From assembly GCA_002359215.1 (NCBI GenBank), contig DEMN01000012.1, positions 705,784 to 769,783 on the forward strand: a stretch of DNA of 64,000 nt, written 5' to 3'. Below are positions 17,867-26,180 of the stretch, in pieces. Under the pieces are notes generated by a model that did not search any database, had not been told where the DNA came from, and saw nothing but the letters and a program-made list of their open reading frames with translations. How positions within the stretch are numbered: the stretch's first letter is position 1; every line of letters starts with the position of its first letter. Source of the DNA: Flavobacteriales bacterium UBA2669 (GTDB lineage: Bacteria > Bacteroidota > Bacteroidia > Flavobacteriales_E > Vicingaceae). The position numbers and the translations under genes are program-made.

Positions 17867-18862
17867 ATGGAATATAGAAGATTAGGAAAGTCAGGATTAC
17901 AATTAAGCGAATTATCTTTAGGAAGTTGGTTAACTTTTGGAAAGCAAATAGGAAATAACATTGCTGAAGATTTAATGAAATTGGCGTACAATAATGGCGT
18001 CAACTTTTTTGATAATGCAGAAATTTATGCTCGTGGCGAATCTGAAATAGTAATGGGAAAGATTCTTAAAAAAATGAAATGGGATAGAGATTCTTATGTG
18101 GTTTCCAGTAAAGTTTTTTTTGGATATAGAGGCACAGAAAACACCAAGCCTAATCAAAACGGATTGAGCAGAAAACATGTATTTGAAGCTTGTCATCAGG
18201 CATTAGAAAGATTACAAGTAGATTATTTAGATTTATTTTTCTGTCATCGTCCGGATAAAAATACACCTATAGAAGAAACTGTTTGGGCAATGCATAATTT
18301 AATTACTCAAGGCAAGATTTTATATTGGGGAACATCTGAATGGAGTGCTCAGGAAATTATGGAAGCTCACATGGTAGCAAAACAGTATAATTTAATAGGA
18401 CCTACTATGGAGCAACCTCAGTATAACATGTTGCACAGACAAAAAGTAGAAGTGGAGTATAGCCAAATTTACAAAACGGTTGGTTTAGGCACAACTATTT
18501 GGTCGCCATTGGCATCAGGTGTATTGACAGGTAAGTACAATCAAAAAGCTCAACCAAAAGATACCCGTTTGGTAATGGAAGGCATGGATTGGTTAAAAGA
18601 TACTGTGGTTACCAAAGAAAATTTAGACAAAGTAGCTCAATTGGAGAAAATTGCTAAAAAATTAGGATTAAGTCTTCCGGTATTAGCAATTACGTGGTGT
18701 TTAAAAAATGAAAATGTGAGTACAGTGATGTTGGGAGCAAGTAAGCTGAGTCAGTTGGAAGAAAACTTTAAAGCCATTGAAGCAAAAGCAAAACTAACCC
18801 CGGAAGTAATGGAAGAAATTGAAAAAGCATTGAATAATCAACCTATTCATCCTGTTTTTTAA
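17867..18862 (+). CDS. aldo/keto reductase (Kv-beta-like class)
   Basis: The 331-residue NADPH-dependent (alpha/beta)8 oxidoreductase starts MEYRRLGKSGLQLSELSLG. The catalytic tetrad is visible as D49, Y54 (in FDNAEIYARGE), K82 and H127 (in LDLFFCHRPD). Closest in style to the potassium-channel beta-subunit and YghZ class, with WGTSEW and the C-terminal nucleotide motif STVMLGASKLSQLEEN. Substrate not predictable; such enzymes often reduce reactive aldehydes. Confidence 0.9.
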   Translation: MEYRRLGKSGLQLSELSLGSWLTFGKQIGNNIAEDLMKLAYNNGVNFFDNAEIYARGESEIVMGKILKKMKWDRDSYVVSSKVFFGYRGTENTKPNQNGLSRKHVFEACHQALERLQVDYLDLFFCHRPDKNTPIEETVWAMHNLITQGKILYWGTSEWSAQEIMEAHMVAKQYNLIGPTMEQPQYNMLHRQKVEVEYSQIYKTVGLGTTIWSPLASGVLTGKYNQKAQPKDTRLVMEGMDWLKDTVVTKENLDKVAQLEKIAKKLGLSLPVLAITWCLKNENVSTVMLGASKLSQLEENFKAIEAKAKLTPEVMEEIEKALNNQPIHPVF

Positions 18863-18905
18863 GAACATTTAAGTTACTAAAAAGGATTTTAGTAGTTGTT
18901 TTGTT

Positions 18906-18913
18906 TAACTTTG
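18906..18913 (+). promoter_or_regulatory. -7 box that fixes the SRPBCC gene start
   Basis: TAACTTTG matches TAnnTTTG and lies 20 bases before the ATG at 18934. It overlaps the extra codons of a longer TTG-initiated frame (from 18901), which therefore would not be in the message. This argues for the shorter protein. Confidence 0.5.
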
Positions 18914-18933
18914 TTATAAATAAATTAAACAAA

Positions 18934-19401
18934 ATGGCTTTTTATCAATTTCAGCGAACACAAAAAATCAAAGCATCTATAGACGAAGTCTGGGATTTTA
19001 TATCCTCACCTGCAAATTTAAAGGAGATTACTCCCGACTATATGGGTTTTGATATTACCTCAAAAGAAACTCCCGATAAAATGTATCAAGGCTTAATAAT
19101 AAGCTATAAAGTAAGCCCATTACTAGGGATTAAAACTACATGGGTAACCGAGATTTCTCAGGTAAAAGACAAAGAATATTTTGTTGATGAACAGCGTGTT
19201 GGCCCTTACAAGTTGTGGCATCATCAGCACATTATCGTCCCTATAAATGGCGGTGTTTTAATGAAAGATATTGTCAGCTATGTTCCACCATTTGGATTTT
19301 TAGGGGTAATTGCCAATAAGTTAATAATCCGTAACAAACTCAATGAAATTTTTAACTTTAGAACAAAAGCCATTGAAAAAAGATTTGGCGTATATTTTTA
19401 A
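18934..19401 (+). CDS. SRPBCC (START-like) family protein
   Basis: The 155-residue single-domain protein has a START-like ligand-binding fold. The opening strand and helix MAFYQFQRTQKIKASIDEVWDFISSPANLKEITP are a hallmark of coenzyme Q-binding and cyclase-like SRPBCC proteins. The start at 18934 is chosen over an upstream TTG because the family homology begins there and a -7 box overlaps the extra codons. Ligand unknown. It stands alone, followed by a 344-bp gene-free repeat region. Confidence 0.8.
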   Translation: MAFYQFQRTQKIKASIDEVWDFISSPANLKEITPDYMGFDITSKETPDKMYQGLIISYKVSPLLGIKTTWVTEISQVKDKEYFVDEQRVGPYKLWHHQHIIVPINGGVLMKDIVSYVPPFGFLGVIANKLIIRNKLNEIFNFRTKAIEKRFGVYF

Positions 19402-19433
19402 CTGATGATTATTTTAATTTTTCAGAACTTCCT

Positions 19434-19655
19434 TGTCATATCGAACAATTTTTTACGAGTTGAGGAACGAAACTCAGTAAAATGAAGTTGAGATATCTTG
19501 TTGGTTAGGAATTGTGATTCTAAATGGGAGTATTAGCTATAAAGAAAGAAGATTTCTCGACTTCGTTTTTTAGTATTGTTTTCAACAGCACAAAAAACAT
19601 TGCTCGAAATGACGAAGTAAAGGAATCAAAAATTTTGCTCAATATGACATTACAA
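19434..19655. repeat. interspersed hairpin repeat (degenerate)
   Basis: The 344-bp gap between the SRPBCC and CDGSH genes contains an imperfect inverted repeat with arms of about 65 bp. The left arm 19434-19499 begins TGTCATATCGAAC and ends GAAGTTGAGATATCTT. The right arm 19549-19613 begins AAGATTTCTCGACTTC and ends TTGCTCGAAATGAC. The arm ends read TCGAGAAATCTT and GTCATTTCGAGC, a signature I recognise from dispersed non-coding hairpin repeats in Bacteroidota genomes. A third partial end (GCTCAATATGAC) lies near 19638-19650. There is no reading frame and no transposase. The arm lengths are by eye. Confidence 0.7.
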
Positions 19656-19745
19656 CTAAAAAGAATAAAGGATGTTTCTTATTTTTACAACATAGACTAA
19701 AAATGCTTAATTTAGACTTTTAACAAACTAAAAAAACTAACAATT

Positions 19746-19982
19746 ATGGAAAAGCCTACAATAGCTCAGAAATCACCTTATGTAAAAGAAGAGAAAGCAG
19801 GAAAATACGCTTGGTGTGCTTGCGGAAAAAGCACCAAACAACCTTATTGCGATGGCTCTCATAAAGGCTCTTCATTTGTCCCAATAATTGAAGTTTTTGA
19901 TGAAGACAGAAAAGTAGCTTGGTGTGGATGTAAACAATCTACCAAAGGAGCTTTTTGCGATGGAACACATAAAAATTTATAA
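19746..19982 (+). CDS. CDGSH-type iron-sulphur protein, two motifs
   Basis: The 78-residue protein is built of two CDGSH iron-sulphur motifs: CACGKSTKQPYCDGSHKG and CGCKQSTKGAFCDGTHKN. Each provides three Cys and one His for a [2Fe-2S] cluster of the mitoNEET type. Such tandem-motif proteins are soluble redox or cluster-transfer proteins in bacteria. The partner is unknown. The next gene (acyltransferase) follows 33 bases later in the same direction and may be co-transcribed. Confidence 0.9.
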   Translation: MEKPTIAQKSPYVKEEKAGKYAWCACGKSTKQPYCDGSHKGSSFVPIIEVFDEDRKVAWCGCKQSTKGAFCDGTHKNL

Positions 19983-20015
19983 TTACTTACTTTTATTTTT
20001 TTAAACTTAAATCAT

Positions 20016-20828
20016 TTGGAACAACAGCTAATTGATGTAGAAGGAATTATAGCTAATAAAAACCCGAAAGTACTAAAATGGCTTCCGGGTTTTGTTATTA
20101 GTTACTTAAAAAGAACCATCCATCAAGAGGATATTAATACTATTTTAATAGAGAATAAAGACAAATTCGATTACGATTTTGCTGAAGATATTATTCACCG
20201 ATTCAACATTAAAGTAAAAATAAAAGGAATAGAAAATGTTCCTAAAAGCGGTGGATGTATTTTAGCCTCTAACCATCCCTTAGGTGGAGTAGATGCGTTG
20301 GCAATTGTTACTGCTTTAAAAGATTATCGTAAGGATGTTCAGTTTGTAGTAAATGATATTTTGTTGCACCTAAAAAACTTAAACGGACTTTTTGTTGGAG
20401 TAAATAAACATGGTAGCAACTCTAAACAATCGCTCAACAATGTTAATGAACTTTTTTCTTCTGATAGAGCAGTTTTTGTTTTTCCTGCCGGATTGGTAAG
20501 TAGAAAAACCAACGGAAAAATTAGAGATTTAGAATGGAAAAAAACCTTTATTACCCAAGCCAAAAGACATCATAAAGATGTTGTCCCTATCCACGTAGAT
20601 GGTAAGTTGTCTAACTTTTTTTACAGATTAGCTAATTTTAGAAAGTTTTTAGGCATAAAAGCTAATATAGAAATGCTATTTTTGGCAAAAGAAACGTTTA
20701 AACAAAAAAATAAAACGATTACCATAACTTTTGGAAAACCTATTTCTTACACTAAATTTCATAAAGATAAGCCTGATAAATATTGGGCAGAATGGGTAAA
20801 AAAGAAAGTGTATGAATTGAAGGATTAG
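20016..20828 (+). CDS. glsA: O-acyltransferase, probable GlsA of glycine-lipid synthesis
   Basis: The 270-residue PlsC-like acyltransferase carries H87-x5-D93 in ASNHPLGGVDA as the catalytic motif and a FPAGLVSRK substrate block. In Bacteroides, GlsA adds the second acyl chain by O-acylation to N-acyl glycine made by GlsB, and the two genes are adjacent; the same pair is seen here, 54 bases apart. The start is a TTG: no ATG lies upstream in frame after the CDGSH stop, and no downstream Met precedes the conserved region. The product is membrane-associated but has no clear multispan segment. Activity is inferred from motif plus neighbour. Confidence 0.75.
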   Translation: MEQQLIDVEGIIANKNPKVLKWLPGFVISYLKRTIHQEDINTILIENKDKFDYDFAEDIIHRFNIKVKIKGIENVPKSGGCILASNHPLGGVDALAIVTALKDYRKDVQFVVNDILLHLKNLNGLFVGVNKHGSNSKQSLNNVNELFSSDRAVFVFPAGLVSRKTNGKIRDLEWKKTFITQAKRHHKDVVPIHVDGKLSNFFYRLANFRKFLGIKANIEMLFLAKETFKQKNKTITITFGKPISYTKFHKDKPDKYWAEWVKKKVYELKD

Positions 20829-20882
20829 AATTAGACCGAAGATTAGATTAATAACATAAACCTCATAAACTTTAAACAAACT

Positions 20883-21791
20883 ATGATGGCTCCTATAGAT
20901 AGAGATGTATTAGAAAAAGAACTTACTCCGGAAAGGTTTGTAAAAAAAACCAATAAAGGAGATAATGACATTTATATTGTAAACTATCATAATGCTCCTA
21001 ATGTGCTTAAGGAAATTGGTAGGTTAAGAGAGCTTTCTTTTTCGCAAGCGGGAGGAGGAACAGGTAAAGATATTGATTTAGATAAATTTGATACTTCAGA
21101 AAATTGCTACGAGCAACTGATTGTTTACGATAGAGAAGACAGAGAGATAGTGAGCGGTTATCGTTTTAAAGATTGCTCTACAGCCATATCTCCATCAGGA
21201 GAAATCTTACTTTCTACCAAGTATTATTTTAATTTTTCGGATAAGTTTATTAAAGAGTATTTGCCTTACACTATAGAGTTGGGAAGATCTTGGGTACAAC
21301 CGCTCTATCAAGCGGGAGGAGGAAGTTCCAGAAAAGGAATTTTTGCATTAGATAACATTTGGGATGGCTTGGGTTCTATTATTATCAACTATCCACACAT
21401 TAAATATTTTTTTGGTAAAGTTACCATGTATTCAAGCTATAATAAGCAAGCACGTAATGCCTTACTTTATTTTATGAACTCTTATTTTCCTGATTTAGAG
21501 AATTTGGTAACGCCTATTCATCCAATAGAAATTAATACAGATTTAAGGGAAATAAAGAGATTGATAAGGGATAAAAACTTTGATGAAGGATTAAAATCAC
21601 TGTATCAGTATTTAAAAAGTTATGGAGAATCAGTTCCTCCGCTAATCAATACGTACATGAAAATATCCGACACTATGAAATCTTTTGGAACCGCTCTTAA
21701 TCCTGATTTTGGTGGAGTAGAGGAGACGGCTATTTTGGTTACCATAGATGATATTTATCCCGAGAAAAAAGAAAGACACATCAGTTCGTAA
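20883..21791 (+). CDS. glsB: N-acyltransferase, probable GlsB (OlsB-like, GNAT fold)
   Basis: The 302-residue protein resembles the OlsB/haemolysin-type GNAT proteins that N-acylate amino acids using acyl-ACP. Typical stretches are LRELSFSQAGGGTGKDIDLD, YRFKDC, TIELGRSWVQPLYQ and FFGKVTMYSSYNKQARNALL. Bacteroides GlsB, which makes N-acyl-3-hydroxy-fatty acyl glycine, has this form and sits next to glsA, as here. The product would be the monoacylated precursor of glycine lipids or flavolipin-type lipids. A third GNAT gene follows 11 bases later. Confidence 0.78.
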   Translation: MMAPIDRDVLEKELTPERFVKKTNKGDNDIYIVNYHNAPNVLKEIGRLRELSFSQAGGGTGKDIDLDKFDTSENCYEQLIVYDREDREIVSGYRFKDCSTAISPSGEILLSTKYYFNFSDKFIKEYLPYTIELGRSWVQPLYQAGGGSSRKGIFALDNIWDGLGSIIINYPHIKYFFGKVTMYSSYNKQARNALLYFMNSYFPDLENLVTPIHPIEINTDLREIKRLIRDKNFDEGLKSLYQYLKSYGESVPPLINTYMKISDTMKSFGTALNPDFGGVEETAILVTIDDIYPEKKERHISS

Positions 21792-21802
21792 ACCAGTTGT
21801 AA

Positions 21803-22909
21803 ATGGCTGTAACCATAAAATCATATACCACTGCCCAACTCGAGGAATTTATCCATTCGGAAGCCTTTAAACACCTGCCTGATTATCCTATTTCTAAGCA
21901 AAGAGCTATTTCTCACATTAACAACCCCAGAGCAGATAAAGATGATGTAATTCTTTACTTGGCGATGCTAGACAATAAAATTGTTGGGTACAGGCTCTTA
22001 TTAGTAGAAAATATTATTCATAAAGGAACAACTGAAAAAGTTGCTTGGTACAGTTGCGTGTGGGTAGATCCTAACCAAAGAGGATTGGGCATTGCCAAAA
22101 AAATGGTAGATGCTGCCTTAAAAGATTGGGAGTTGAAAATTGTTTTTCAAGGACCGGTAAAAGCATCTAAACAGCTTTATACCAAAGATGGTTTTTTTAA
22201 ACAGGTAGATTTAGCAGGCATTAGAATGTATGCCCGATTCGATTTTAAAACCATTATTAAAAACAAACAACCCGGTTGGAAAATAGCTTTGCCTTTTGTG
22301 GGAGTGACAGACAAGTTGTTAAACGTGTTTGGAGATGTGTTATTAAACCTAAGAACACCAAGATTTAAAGCTGAAAGTAAAGTGTTGTATGTGAATGAAA
22401 TTGACGAAGAGCTAAACGCTTTTCTGCTGAAACATCAACAAAACAGTCCGTTTAAGAGAGCTAAAGAAGAGTTGAACTGGATAATGAAATACCCTTGGGT
22501 ATTCTCAGCACCCACTAATGATGTGTTGGGTAAGAACTATTATTTCTCTTCCCTTTCAACAGATTTTAGGGTTTTTATGATAAAGCTTATGGATAACGAA
22601 AAGCAAGTTAAAGGCTTTATGTTGTTGCAAATTAGAGAAAAGCAACTAAGCGTTTACCAAACCTATTTAGAAGATGAAAAAGTAGCCGAAGCCGCTCAAT
22701 TGATTTATCAGTTTGTAAAAACCTATAAGTTAAATACCATTAGTGTATTTCAGCCGCAGTTGGTGAATTACTTCAATAAACATACTACGCCTTTCTTATA
22801 TAAAAAAACATTGACCAGAGCTTATTTCTACTCCCATAAATTAGCCCATTATTTTGAGGAAGAACAACTTATCTTCCAAGCCGGTGATGGAGATATGGTG
22901 TTTACTTAA
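21803..22909 (+). CDS. GNAT-family acetyltransferase with extended C-terminal domain
   Basis: The 368-residue protein carries a GNAT domain at residues about 1-150; the acetyl-CoA loop is in WYSCVWVDPNQRGLGIAKKMV (V-x6-RGLGIAK). The remaining 200 residues appear to hold a second, weaker GNAT-like fold, giving a two-domain arrangement. It starts 11 bases after glsB and is followed by a probable terminator, so glsA-glsB and this gene look like one transcript. A role in amino-lipid modification is only suggested by context. Confidence 0.72.
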   Translation: MAVTIKSYTTAQLEEFIHSEAFKHLPDYPISKQRAISHINNPRADKDDVILYLAMLDNKIVGYRLLLVENIIHKGTTEKVAWYSCVWVDPNQRGLGIAKKMVDAALKDWELKIVFQGPVKASKQLYTKDGFFKQVDLAGIRMYARFDFKTIIKNKQPGWKIALPFVGVTDKLLNVFGDVLLNLRTPRFKAESKVLYVNEIDEELNAFLLKHQQNSPFKRAKEELNWIMKYPWVFSAPTNDVLGKNYYFSSLSTDFRVFMIKLMDNEKQVKGFMLLQIREKQLSVYQTYLEDEKVAEAAQLIYQFVKTYKLNTISVFQPQLVNYFNKHTTPFLYKKTLTRAYFYSHKLAHYFEEEQLIFQAGDGDMVFT

Positions 22910-22956
22910 TTGAAACTGGTATAAGCTTATTTAGTTGTCTCGGCTATGAGTAGGAA

Positions 22957-23000
22957 AGAACAAGCAATTACTGAGAGCCATTGTTGGTTGTTCGTTTTTT
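22957..23000 (+). terminator. probable terminator of the glsA-glsB-GNAT transcript
   Basis: An inverted repeat with arms GAACAAGCAA and TTGGTTGTTC (one mismatch), separated by about 17 bases, is followed by GTTTTTTA. It lies 48 bases after the GNAT stop. The long loop lowers confidence. Confidence 0.5.
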
Positions 23001-23391
23001 ATACAGTCGGTACATTTTCTACTAAAATTTCATTCCCAGCCTTATCATAGTATGTGCAAGTCATTTTCTCAAGATTCACATTCCACTTTTCGATTCCTGT
23101 TTCTGCACAATGATTGCAAAATGTAAAATAATCAGTTTCTCCTTTTTGGTGAATATTTAAATATTCACCAAATTGGTCTTTATTAGAAATGTCTGTGATT
23201 TTTAAATTGTAGTATTTTGGTTTTGATTTAGTTTGAAATCCATTCTTTCCAAAATATTTGGTATGACTGTCACAAACCCAAGTTTCAAAGGATACAACTC
23301 CTAGTTTCTTAATTTCTTGAATATAATTTGGAAAATCAGCTCCTGATTTTACTTTTCCATGTGCAGATTCGATTTGTTCTACTGTAAACAT
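22999..23391 (-). CDS. DUF1398 family protein
   Basis: The 130-residue soluble protein matches DUF1398 (YbcV-like) in order: MFTVEQIESAHGKVKSGADFP at the start, then LGVVSFETWVCDSHTKYFG and CNHCAETGIEKWNVNLEKMTC near the end. The family has been found in diverse bacteria with no assigned role. Cysteines at about 59, 93, 96 and 111 are of interest but no metal site can be claimed. It follows 11 bases after the propeller lipoprotein gene on the same strand. Confidence 0.78.
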   Translation of the reverse strand: MFTVEQIESAHGKVKSGADFPNYIQEIKKLGVVSFETWVCDSHTKYFGKNGFQTKSKPKYYNLKITDISNKDQFGEYLNIHQKGETDYFTFCNHCAETGIEKWNVNLEKMTCTYYDKAGNEILVENVPTV

Positions 23392-23402
23392 TATTTAAAT
23401 TT

Positions 23403-24467
23403 TTATTTATTTAATTCAAACTTTTCGAAGCTTTTTCCATTACTTTTATAAACTCCGTCATTATCTGTTCCAAGCCAAATTATTCCGTTATTGTCTTGAT
23501 AAATAGTAATTAGCAAGACATCTTTTTCTTCATTATTGATTTCAAATTCTGATAAAGTTTTTCCATCATATTTCCATACTATGCCTCCATAATTTGTCAT
23601 CCATAAATCGCCATTATTATCTGATAATCCAGAATTGAAATAATTAGGTTTATCTTTTTCAATTCCGTTTATTTTTTCATATTCTAATGTGTTTTGTTCG
23701 ATTTTGTATTTGCTTATGAAATTACTCAACCAAAAATAACCATCTTTGTCTTGAATCATTGAACGAACTCCAGGTGCTGTACCATTTGGAAGAATCGATA
23801 GTTCATTTTCACCAAACCACATAAATGATTGTCCGTCATATCGAAAAGCTCCCGCTACGAATGTCCCAAACCAAATATTTCCATCTTTGTCTTTGTTTAC
23901 TTTATAGACCGAATAAGGGTTGTTGTTATTGAATGGACTTACGAGCGTGTCAATTCCAAATGTCTTTTTTAAATTTTGTCGTGGTAATTTTAATTCAAAA
24001 AGAGAATCTCCATCGTAACGATATACATCGTTTGCATTGTAACCAAACCATAAATCATTGGTTTCTAATTTCCATTTGTTATTTTTTGAAACGATTGGCT
24101 TTAGTGTTGTAAATAATTTTCCATCATATTTACTAATTCCGTTGGCTGTTTCAATAAATATATTTCCAGATTTGTCTTCTTGAATTCCTCTGATTGTATT
24201 GTCTACCAATCCGTTCTCTGTTGTAATTTGTTTTAAATCTTTCCCATTAAGATGAAAAATTCCTACTCCATTACTTCCAAACCAAAAATTCTCTTTTGAA
24301 TCTTGAAATATGACCCAAATTCTATTATCGAGTTGCAATACTGATTTGCCAAGTTCATTTGTTTTATTTTCAGCAATTTTCTGTTCGCTTTTTACTTGTC
24401 CATTGCAGGATAAAAAAGTACTCAAAACGAAAATCAGCAGAATTATTTTTATTAAATTAATATTCAT
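23403..24467 (-). CDS. lipoprotein with two-component-regulator propeller repeats
   Basis: The 354-residue protein has a lipoprotein signal peptide with lipobox Cys21 (FLSC). The mature part is a chain of Reg_prop-type blades, each about 40-45 residues with forms such as DSKENFWFGSNG-V-GIF and DKDGNIWFGTFVAGAFRYDG. In hybrid two-component sensors these blades form paired 7-blade propellers that sense polysaccharide fragments; here there is only one propeller and no kinase or DNA-binding part, so it is a free sensor-like or binding protein in the envelope. Ligand unknown. Confidence 0.82.
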   Translation of the reverse strand: MNINLIKIILLIFVLSTFLSCNGQVKSEQKIAENKTNELGKSVLQLDNRIWVIFQDSKENFWFGSNGVGIFHLNGKDLKQITTENGLVDNTIRGIQEDKSGNIFIETANGISKYDGKLFTTLKPIVSKNNKWKLETNDLWFGYNANDVYRYDGDSLFELKLPRQNLKKTFGIDTLVSPFNNNNPYSVYKVNKDKDGNIWFGTFVAGAFRYDGQSFMWFGENELSILPNGTAPGVRSMIQDKDGYFWLSNFISKYKIEQNTLEYEKINGIEKDKPNYFNSGLSDNNGDLWMTNYGGIVWKYDGKTLSEFEINNEEKDVLLITIYQDNNGIIWLGTDNDGVYKSNGKSFEKFELNK

Positions 24468-24522
24468 TTTATTCGAGTATTTCTGGTTTTGTTAAATTAC
24501 TGGCAACTTGTATATATGTAAA

Positions 24523-24571
24523 CCAAAGGTATACATGTCTAACATAATGCTGCTGTATATATACCTTTTGG
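24523..24571. repeat. inverted repeat between cysH and the propeller lipoprotein gene
   Basis: Arms CCAAAGGTATA (24523-24533) and TATACCTTTTGG (24560-24571) are complementary apart from one extra base, with 26 bases between them. It could be the cysH terminator, although neither flank has a strong T run, or an operator for the propeller gene, 56 bases upstream of its ATG. Confidence 0.4.
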
Positions 24572-24613
24572 TGCACTTATACTTTTTTGTAAATGTATAA
24601 AATAAATTAGAAT

Positions 24614-25303
24614 TTACAAATGCAGGCCGCATTCGGTTTTGGGGTTGTTGTTCCACCTGCCGTTTCGGTCTTCACCGGGTACGGTACAGTGTTCACACCC
24701 TATAGAAAAATACCCTTTAGAAATTAACGGGTGGAAAGGCAAATGGTGCTCTCTAATGTAATTGTCTCTATCTTCACGAGAAACATCTAACAAAGGATAA
24801 AACTTAAGAATACCACCACGCTCTTCAAAAATATCTAAGCTTGCTCTGTAGTCGCTCTGCCATGCCATTAATCCGGAAACCCAAACGGTATGGTTTTCTT
24901 TTAAAGCTTCTAAGGGTTCTACTTTGTTAATGGAGCAACATAAGTCAGGGTCTTTTTTCCAGGTTTGGTCTTTGGTGGTAAAATCATGTTTCCACTTTTC
25001 GGCACCAACGCTGGTTACTTTTAAGTTATACAATTGGGTAAGGTAATCTTTATAAATAATGGTGTCTTTAAAATGGTAACCGGTATCTATAAACAATACT
25101 TCCTGAGATGGATGGATGTCTGAAAATAGCTTGAGTAGTAGAGCAGAAGTTCCGGCAAAAGAGGAGGTGAGCATTATTTCAGCCTCATTAAAATCTATAT
25201 ACAATTCGCTAACCCTTTGTTCGGGAGTTAATGTTCTGTATTTTTGGTTTAATTCGGCTATGCTTGTTGGGCTAAAAGTTCTTTTACTATTTTCTACACT
25301 CAT
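24614..25303 (-). CDS. cysH: phosphoadenylyl/adenylyl-sulphate reductase
   Basis: The 229-residue enzyme reduces activated sulphate to sulphite. The PAPS-reductase core has LTSSFAGTSALLL and FIDTGYHFKDT. Four extra cysteines C122-C123 and C203-x2-C206 form the [4Fe-4S] motif of the APS reductase (plant/Bacillus CysH) subtype, and the catalytic C225 lies in ECGLH at the C terminus. It therefore probably uses adenylyl sulphate, reduced via thioredoxin. No cysDN or sulphite reductase gene lies in the window, but a TSUP permease follows upstream on the same strand. Confidence 0.92.
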   Translation of the reverse strand: MSVENSKRTFSPTSIAELNQKYRTLTPEQRVSELYIDFNEAEIMLTSSFAGTSALLLKLFSDIHPSQEVLFIDTGYHFKDTIIYKDYLTQLYNLKVTSVGAEKWKHDFTTKDQTWKKDPDLCCSINKVEPLEALKENHTVWVSGLMAWQSDYRASLDIFEERGGILKFYPLLDVSREDRDNYIREHHLPFHPLISKGYFSIGCEHCTVPGEDRNGRWNNNPKTECGLHL

Positions 25304-25422
25304 ATAGTCGCTATTAAAATAATAGGTGCAAAACTATAAAAACTAAATAGCAATTAAACTGATGATAGTCATAATTTAGGTGAAGCGTTTAAAAGTTTAA
25401 AAGTTTATGAGATTGATAAGCA

Positions 25423-26157
25423 TTACCAATTAAAAATATACTTGTTTATTTGAAAAAGACAAGTAAGGATAATTACCGCCAGTACAAACATCCTGAAAAA
25501 GTGTTGAGGCGTTTTTTCGAGGATTAATTTCCCTACATAACTTCCTAAAAAGCTTATGCCTATTAATATAGGAATGGTAACTAAAAATTCTTTAACGATG
25601 TAGCCATTAAAGAAATAAACAATGGTTCTGCTGGCATCAACACCCAAATCTATTAAGGCAGAAGTAGCAATAAAAATTTCTTTTTCCAAGCTAAAAGCGG
25701 TTAAGGTTAGTCCTCTAATCGCACCACCTGTTCCAATTAATCCTGCCAAAAAGCCCGAAGCCATACCACCTAAATAAAGGTTTTTGTTACTTTTTTCAAT
25801 TTTTTTATTGGCATAAATAATTAAGTAAACGGCTAATGCAATAAGCAGCAAACTCATGAGCAGCTCTAATTCTTGTTGAGGAACGAACTTGCTCAGAAAA
25901 GCACCAATGATTACAAAGATTACGGCAGGAATCCCCAATTTAATGGCTACATTTTTATCCAAGCCCTTTCTAAATAAAAATATTTTAGAGAGGTTGCTAA
26001 ACACATGAAAAAGAGCGGTTATTCCTAATACAACCTTAAAATCGAAAAAAATGGAAGCAATGGGTACAAATAGGATAGAAGAACCAAAACCACTAACCGT
26101 TCCGATAACTTCGGCAATAAAAGCAAGGATGTAAAACAGGTAATATTTTTCTATCAT
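25423..26157 (-). CDS. TSUP (TauE/SafE) family membrane transporter
   Basis: The 244-residue protein has about seven to eight hydrophobic segments and two related halves. The first contains FIAEVIGTVSGFGSSILFVP and the second LYLGGMASGFLAGLIGTGGAIRG, both typical of TauE/SafE permeases, many of which export sulphite or sulphur compounds. The location 119 bases upstream of cysH on the same strand makes a sulphur role plausible but not shown. The T9SS plug gene precedes it by 23 bases. Confidence 0.85.
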   Translation of the reverse strand: MIEKYYLFYILAFIAEVIGTVSGFGSSILFVPIASIFFDFKVVLGITALFHVFSNLSKIFLFRKGLDKNVAIKLGIPAVIFVIIGAFLSKFVPQQELELLMSLLLIALAVYLIIYANKKIEKSNKNLYLGGMASGFLAGLIGTGGAIRGLTLTAFSLEKEIFIATSALIDLGVDASRTIVYFFNGYIVKEFLVTIPILIGISFLGSYVGKLILEKTPQHFFRMFVLAVIILTCLFQINKYIFNW

Positions 26158-26180
26158 GTATGCGCTGACAAATAATTGAT

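Noticed and set aside
18901..18933. Upstream TTG start for the SRPBCC protein
   Set aside because: A -7 promoter box lies inside these codons and the family homology starts at the ATG at 18934.
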